A stretch of 64,000 bases of DNA from Halomonas cupida (lineage in GTDB: Bacteria; Pseudomonadota; Gammaproteobacteria; Pseudomonadales; Halomonadaceae). This document shows, in pieces, positions 59,613-64,000 of this stretch. The position numbers and the translations under genes were made by a program. The DNA is taken from positions 310,001 through 374,000 of the forward strand of contig NZ_FRCA01000005.1 in NCBI RefSeq assembly GCF_900142755.1. Reading direction: 5' to 3'. Positions within the stretch are counted from its first letter, which is position 1, and every line of letters starts with the position of its first letter. The notes under the pieces were generated by a model. That model did not search any database, was not told the origin of the DNA, and saw only the letters and a list, made by a program, of their open reading frames with translations.

Positions 59613-60347
59613 TCATGACTGGCTGAGCCTGGCCCTGGTGGTGCGGTAGATGCTGTCGAGGTGGGCCAGCATGGCGCGCTCGGCGGCATCGGGGTCACGC
59701 AGCTTGAGCGCCTCGACAATATGGCAGTGCTCGCGATAGCTCTGCTCGACGCCGCCCGGTTCCTGGAGTATCAGACGGCGAATCTTCAGCCCGAAGGCAA
59801 AGAGGTCCTCTGAGTAACCGGCGAGGATATCGTTGCGGGCGTATTCCGAGATCAGCTTGTGGAAGCTTTCATCCGAGAGCTGGAAGTGGAGCACCGGGGC
59901 GTCGAACATGCCGGCCTGGGCCTCCAGCATGTTTTCCAGCGCTTGAATGCCTTCATCGTCGATATTCATCGCCGCTCGCCGTGCAATGGCACCTTCAACC
60001 ACGAAGCGGCTCTCGAATACCGACTCGATGTCGAAGCGATTGGCGAAGCAGCTGTCGTCCTGCATGTTGCGCTTGCGGTAGGCACCGAGCTCGCTTTCCG
60101 TGGCGCAGATACGGCTCTTTGCGCCTTGGGAAACATTGATCAGGCCATAGCCGCTGACCTGTGAAATCGCGCCTCTGACGGTTTCTCGGCTGACGCCGAA
60201 AAGCTGTGCCAGGTCGCGCTCACTGGGCAGAACGTCGCCGTCACGCAGCAGGCCATCGGTGATCATGCTTACCAGCCGGTCTGCCAGGATGTCTTTCTTG
60301 GTCTTGTTCTGGAGAGTCTTCTCGAAGGCAAAGGCCGTGGATTCCAT
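59613..60347 (-). CDS. FadR-subfamily GntR transcriptional regulator
   Basis: A 244-residue regulator: GntR winged helix (ILADRLVSMITDGLLRDGDV; LPSERDLAQLFGVSRETVRG) and an all-helical FCD effector domain (ESRFVVEGAIARRAAMNIDD; FHKLISEYARNDILAGYSED; EHCHIVEALKLRDPDAAERA) with histidines that usually bind a metal and an organic acid. It diverges from dctPQM and is the likely repressor. Inverted TGGTC/GACCA sites lie between the two. The inducer is probably the transported acid or its catabolite. Confidence 0.9.
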   Translation of the reverse strand: MESTAFAFEKTLQNKTKKDILADRLVSMITDGLLRDGDVLPSERDLAQLFGVSRETVRGAISQVSGYGLINVSQGAKSRICATESELGAYRKRNMQDDSCFANRFDIESVFESRFVVEGAIARRAAMNIDDEGIQALENMLEAQAGMFDAPVLHFQLSDESFHKLISEYARNDILAGYSEDLFAFGLKIRRLILQEPGGVEQSYREHCHIVEALKLRDPDAAERAMLAHLDSIYRTTRARLSQS

Positions 60348-60366
60348 GTCAGGGTTCCTCTACGTA

Positions 60367-60387
60367 CTGGTCTATACGCTAGACCAG
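60367..60387. promoter_or_regulatory. Candidate operator 1 of the GntR-type regulator
   Basis: CTGGTCTA and TAGACCAG flank a five-base spacer, a perfect 8-bp inverted repeat 20 bases upstream of the regulator start. The TGGTC/GACCA core is typical of FadR-subfamily operators. Confidence 0.7.
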
Positions 60388-60491
60388 AAGTCGTCGCGTT
60401 CCTAGCGTTTAATCAAATCTTTTAGACAAAGGTCGCAATTCTAACGCTTGTCGTTGACGAGGTCTCCCATATGTTTCTAGATTCATGTCGT

Positions 60492-60524
60492 AACTGGTCC
60501 GGTAGGCCAACCACTAGACCAGTT
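60492..60524. promoter_or_regulatory. Candidate operator 2 of the GntR-type regulator
   Basis: AACTGGTC (60492-60499) and GACCAGTT (60517-60524) repeat the same half-sites with a longer spacer, 70 bases upstream of dctP. The right part CTAGACCAG matches the half-site of operator 1. Confidence 0.6.
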
Positions 60525-60594
60525 TAGCAGATGCAGAGACTCAATTAGAAAAAAGCGTTAAGCAACAACACAACAACGCCACGGGAGAGACCCG

Positions 60595-61569
60595 ATGAAA
60601 CGCCACACTCTTGCTCTATCCGCCCTCGTCATGAGCCTTGCTGCTGGCGCAGCACAGGCTGATGAGATCGTGTTTGCCATTGGTGGAGCACCGAACAGTC
60701 TGCAGGGTCAGACTTCCCAGCATTTTGCCGACCTGCTGCAGGAGCGGCTGGGTGACGAGCATCAGGTAGAGTATTACCACAGCGGTCAGATCGGTGATGA
60801 GCGCCAGCTGTTGCAGAAACTGCGTCTGGGCACCGTCGACCTGGCGGGCATCTCTTCGATCATGTCGTCGGTATCGCCGAGTTTTGCCCTGTTCGATCTG
60901 CCTTTCCTGGTCAAGGATCGTGATCACCTGCTGCGTATCGATGAGCAGATCGTCAAGACCGATCTGGCTGAGGATGCCGAAGAGCAGGGGCTGCATCTGG
61001 TGTCTACCTGGGAGAATGGCTTCCGCCAGATCACCAACAATGAGCGTGCCGTCAACGTCCCGGCGGACCTTGATGGACTCAAGATCCGCACCCCGCAGAG
61101 CGAATGGCGCACGCTGATGTTCAACACCTGGGGCGCCAACCCTACACCGATGGCGTTCTCCGAGGTTTTCGTGGCCCTGCAGACCGGGGTGGTCGATGGC
61201 CAGGAAAACCCGCTGTCCAATATCAACGGCGCCAAGTTCCAGGAAGTACAGGATTACCTGTCGCTATCCAACCACGTCTACTCACCGATCTGGCTGTCGG
61301 CCAGTGCCAGTGGCTGGGAATCCATGCCGGAAGACGTGCGCACCGCCATCGAGGAAGTCGCCGCCGAGACCCAGCAGTGGGCACTGGCCAAGGGCCTGGA
61401 GCTGGACAATGAGCTGGTTTCCACCCTTGAAGAAGGTGGCATGGTCGTCAATGAGGTGGATCGTGCGGCCTTCGTCGAGGCTAGCCGGCCGGTCTATGAA
61501 GCCTACGCCGAGCAGGTCGACGGTGGTCAGGATCTGATTGACCTCGCGATGTCGTTGGCTGAGGAGTAA
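60595..61569 (+). CDS. dctP: TRAP transporter substrate-binding protein DctP
   Basis: A 324-residue periplasmic solute-binding protein. A signal peptide (LALSALVMSLAAGAAQA) is followed by the DctP domain: EVEYYHSGQIGD-like block (VEYYHSGQIGDERQLLQKLR), GTVDLAGISSIMSSVSPSFA, DLDGLKIRTPQSEWRTLMFN (the arginine that binds a carboxylate) and VFVALQTGVVDGQENPLSNI. It delivers an organic acid to DctQM. First gene of dctPQM, under probable control of the divergent GntR-type regulator. Confidence 0.95.
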   Translation: MKRHTLALSALVMSLAAGAAQADEIVFAIGGAPNSLQGQTSQHFADLLQERLGDEHQVEYYHSGQIGDERQLLQKLRLGTVDLAGISSIMSSVSPSFALFDLPFLVKDRDHLLRIDEQIVKTDLAEDAEEQGLHLVSTWENGFRQITNNERAVNVPADLDGLKIRTPQSEWRTLMFNTWGANPTPMAFSEVFVALQTGVVDGQENPLSNINGAKFQEVQDYLSLSNHVYSPIWLSASASGWESMPEDVRTAIEEVAAETQQWALAKGLELDNELVSTLEEGGMVVNEVDRAAFVEASRPVYEAYAEQVDGGQDLIDLAMSLAEE

Positions 61570-61575
61570 GGCGAG

Positions 61576-62193
61576 ATGGCTTCTCACGTGGGCGCCGCGC
61601 AGGCGCCCTCTGCGACAACCGATACCGAGGGCGATGTGATGAAGGCAATGGATCAATTGCGCCGAATCCTCGAACGATTGCTGGAAACCTTCACCGTAGG
61701 CCTGCTGTTGGCGCTCACAGTCATCGTGCTGGGTGCAGTAGCGATGCGGACCTTTGGTGGTTCGCTGCCCTGGTATGACGAGGTAGCGTCGATCAACCTG
61801 GCCTGGCTGAGCTTCTACGGCGCCTGTCTGGCAACACTCAAGCGTGCCCATATGGGTTTTCCGGGAATCGTTGCCAAGTCTCCTCCCGCCATCCGCAGTG
61901 CGCTGTTCCTGTTCTCGGAAGTCATTGTCATCGGCTTCTTCAGCGTGGTTGCCTGGTATGGCTACAGGGTTCTCGAGGTACTGGCCTGGGATTCTCTGGT
62001 GGCGCTGCCTTCCATCGGGCTGGACGTTACCCAGTCGGTGATCCCGATCAGCGCGGTGCTGTTCATCCTCTGTGAGCTGTTCAGCATGCCGATGGCCTGG
62101 CGCAAGATGCGTGCGGGTGTCGACAGCGAGGAAGAAGCCATCGAAGAGGCGATTCGTACCGCCGAAGCGGATCTCAAGGAGCATCGCTCATGA
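61576..62193 (+). CDS. dctQ: TRAP transporter small permease DctQ
   Basis: A 205-residue inner-membrane protein with four membrane segments (about residues 37-60, 70-90, 112-134 and 153-175). AMRTFGGSLPWYDEVASINL and GACLATLKRAHMGFPG are typical of DctQ. The C-terminal tail is acidic and helical. ATG at 61576 is six bases after the dctP stop; ATG at 61639 (MKAMDQLRRILE) with GAGGG upstream is an alternative. It overlaps dctM by four bases (ATGA). Confidence 0.9.
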   Translation: MASHVGAAQAPSATTDTEGDVMKAMDQLRRILERLLETFTVGLLLALTVIVLGAVAMRTFGGSLPWYDEVASINLAWLSFYGACLATLKRAHMGFPGIVAKSPPAIRSALFLFSEVIVIGFFSVVAWYGYRVLEVLAWDSLVALPSIGLDVTQSVIPISAVLFILCELFSMPMAWRKMRAGVDSEEEAIEEAIRTAEADLKEHRS

Positions 62194-63473
62194 CACTGCT
62201 GGTCGTAATTGCTGCGCTCTTTGCTCTGGTACTGATCAATGTCCCTATCGCCGTGGCCATCGGTACCGTGGGTGTGGTGGGGGCATTCTTCTACATGGGG
62301 GCTGATGCCCTGGTCAATGTGCCGCTGACACTGTTCAACGGTGCCACCAAGTTTCCGTTGATTGCGATTCCCTTGTTCATCTTCGCCGGTGCGCTGATGA
62401 ATACCTCGGGGATCTCGATTCGCCTGATCAACCTGGTTTCCGCCATGGTTGGCTTCGTTCGCGGCGGCCTGGCAATGGTCAACGTCGGGGTATCGATGTT
62501 CTTCGCCGAGATCTCTGGTTCGGCGGTGGCCGATGTGGCAGCCACCGGGTCGGTATTGATTCCGGAGATGAAACGGCGCAAGTACAACCCCAACTTCTCG
62601 GCGGCGATCACCTCATCGTCGGCCTCGCTGGCGATCATCATTCCGCCGTCGCTGTCGATGATCCTGTATGGCGCCATCGCTGATACTTCCATCGTCAAGC
62701 TGTTCGTGGCAGGCATCATCCCCGGCATTCTGGGCGGTGTGGGTCTCGCCGGTGCCTGTTACTACTATGCGGTGAAGTACAACCTGCCGCGTGAGGAAGC
62801 CTTCTCGCTGTCACGCCTCGGAAAGGCGTTCCGCGAGGCCATGTGGGCGCTGCTGCTGCCGGTGATCATTCTCGGCGGGATCTTCGGTGGCTTCGTTACT
62901 GCCACTGAGGGGGCGGGTATTGCGGTCCTCGCCGCACTGGTCATCGGTGGACTGGTCTATCGCGAGCTCAATCTAAAGATCCTCTACCGCGCGGTCATTG
63001 AAGGCGTCATCCAGACCGCAGTGGTCATGCTGCTGGTGGCCACTTCTGCGGTGTTGGGGCTATTCCTCACCGAGATGCAACTGCCACAGCAACTGGCGCA
63101 GGAAATCACTGCCATCACCAGTGATCCGGTTGCGGTGCTGGCACTGCTCAACATCCTGCTGTTGCTGCTGGGCATGTTCCTGCATGGCGCAGCGGCCATC
63201 ATCCTGGTGGTACCGATCGTCATGCCGCTGGTTACTCAGATCGGCATCGACCCGATCCACTTCGGCCTGATCCTGACTCTCAACCTGGCCATTGGCCAGC
63301 AGACCCCGCCGGTAGCCTCGGTGCTGGCGACTGCCTGCTCGATTGCCAAGACCGATATGTGGGAAGTCACCAAGGTCAACCTGCCGATGATCTTCGTACT
63401 GTTCCTGGTGCTGATGCTGGTCACCTATGTGCCGGCGATCCCGATGAGTCTGGTCCACGCCTTCTACGGATAA
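62190..63473 (+). CDS. dctM: TRAP transporter large permease DctM
   Basis: A 427-residue polytopic membrane protein, about 11-12 segments, that uses the sodium gradient to import the bound substrate. Signatures: ALVLINVPIAVAIGTVG, IAIPLFIFAGALMNTSGISI, AEISGSAVADVAATGSVLIP, IIPPSLSMILYGAIADTSIV and IGQQTPPVASVLATACSIAK. Coupled to dctQ by overlapping stop and start. The pdxA-family gene follows 10 bases later. Confidence 0.96.
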   Translation: MTLLVVIAALFALVLINVPIAVAIGTVGVVGAFFYMGADALVNVPLTLFNGATKFPLIAIPLFIFAGALMNTSGISIRLINLVSAMVGFVRGGLAMVNVGVSMFFAEISGSAVADVAATGSVLIPEMKRRKYNPNFSAAITSSSASLAIIIPPSLSMILYGAIADTSIVKLFVAGIIPGILGGVGLAGACYYYAVKYNLPREEAFSLSRLGKAFREAMWALLLPVIILGGIFGGFVTATEGAGIAVLAALVIGGLVYRELNLKILYRAVIEGVIQTAVVMLLVATSAVLGLFLTEMQLPQQLAQEITAITSDPVAVLALLNILLLLLGMFLHGAAAIILVVPIVMPLVTQIGIDPIHFGLILTLNLAIGQQTPPVASVLATACSIAKTDMWEVTKVNLPMIFVLFLVLMLVTYVPAIPMSLVHAFYG

Positions 63474-63483
63474 GGAGAATTTC

Positions 63484-64000
63484 ATGAGCAACAACAAGAT
63501 GAGCGAAAACTCAATGAGCCAGAACAAGCCGGTCATTGCGGTTACCCTGGGCGACCCCGGTGGTATCGGGCCCGAACTGATTGCCAAGCTGTTCGCCGAG
63601 AACGAGGTCTTCGCCGATACCCATACCGTACTGATCGGCGACCGCTGGCTGTGGGAAGAAGGCCAGCGTGTGGTCGGCGTCAACCTCGACCTGCCCGAGG
63701 TGACCAGCTTTGCCGAGGTGCGTGAGCATGACTCCCCGGTATTCCTCGAGATGGATACCGTGGCCCGTGAGCAGACGGCCTATGCCGAGGCCAACGAGCA
63801 TGGCGGCGCTTCCGTGCTGGCGGTGCTGGATCGCTGCATCGAGGGCTACAAGGCCGGTGAGGTTGATGGTATCTGCTTCGGGCCACTCAACAAGTACGCC
63901 ATGAAGCTGGGCGGGCTGGGCCACGAGGATGAGCTGCACTGGTTCGTCAACAAGCTGGGAGTGACGGACTTCTTCAGTGAGTTCAACACCCTGGGAACCC
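63484..64000 (+). CDS. PdxA-family 4-hydroxythreonine-4-phosphate dehydrogenase (partial, runs off the window)
   Basis: The first 172 residues of a PdxA-family enzyme, open to the window edge. VIAVTLGDPGGIGPELIAKL is the family start, and GEVDGICFGPLNKYAMKLGG matches the PdxA core. The Met/Ser/Asn-rich lead before residue 16 means ATG 63484, 63499 or 63514 could start. GGAGAA lies upstream of the first. Linked to a TRAP transporter and a FadR-type regulator it is more likely the catabolic PdxA2 type, acting on phosphorylated four-carbon acids with a DUF1537 kinase, than the vitamin B6 enzyme. The downstream genes are not visible. Confidence 0.8.
   Translation, partial: MSNNKMSENSMSQNKPVIAVTLGDPGGIGPELIAKLFAENEVFADTHTVLIGDRWLWEEGQRVVGVNLDLPEVTSFAEVREHDSPVFLEMDTVAREQTAYAEANEHGGASVLAVLDRCIEGYKAGEVDGICFGPLNKYAMKLGGLGHEDELHWFVNKLGVTDFFSEFNTLGT

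Overview
The window looks like the replication-origin region of a gammaproteobacterial chromosome, most likely Halomonas or a close halophilic relative. This is inferred from gene order and protein character; no database was searched. The origin lies at about 14.1-14.4 kb. Genes run away from it on both sides: rpmH, rnpA, yidC and mnmE to the left, and dnaA, dnaN, recF and gyrB to the right. Eight ParB-binding parS sites (16-bp palindrome, three perfect and five with one mismatch) follow between 17.6 and 31.7 kb, two of them inside recF. The parAB genes are not in the window.

Region by region. 0-4.2 kb: haem and thiamine genes (hemJ, thiD, hemL) and a P-loop kinase. 4.3-9.9 kb: a CsgD-like regulator, rdgB, hemW, an OmpA-type lipoprotein, rlmJ and two small conserved proteins. 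9.9-20.8 kb: the origin and its housekeeping genes. 20.8-28 kb: a decayed D-threonine-aldolase-like gene, gmhB, a LysR regulator diverging from an oxidoreductase gene, and glyQS. 28-41.5 kb: a large LPS inner-core cluster (hldD, waaF, an OpgB-like phosphoglycerol transferase, four further glycosyltransferases, a KdkA-like kinase, hldE, waaA), interrupted by a WYL regulator and a glutathione transferase; gmhB supplies the missing heptose step. 41.5-50 kb: rpiA, ilvA, a lone 31-residue membrane protein, folate cyclo-ligase with 6S RNA and zapA, then ygfB-ubiH-yciI-ubiI for ubiquinone synthesis. 50-56.6 kb: ctpA, envC, gpmI, a rhodanese, secB and rsmE. 57-64 kb: a PQQ dehydrogenase whose membrane anchor and catalytic part are separate genes, then a FadR-type regulator diverging from a TRAP transporter (dctPQM) and a pdxA-family dehydrogenase cut by the window edge.

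The least expected content is between genes. A structured repeat of about 173 bp occurs in two full and two reduced copies (22.4, 44.0, 50.0 and 56.6 kb). It has matched ends and five hairpins, and several base changes keep the pairing. A separate 70-bp double-hairpin repeat occurs at 4.2 and 24.8 kb, and a 129-bp imperfect palindrome follows ubiH. No tRNA, rRNA, CRISPR array, intact transposase or prophage gene was seen.
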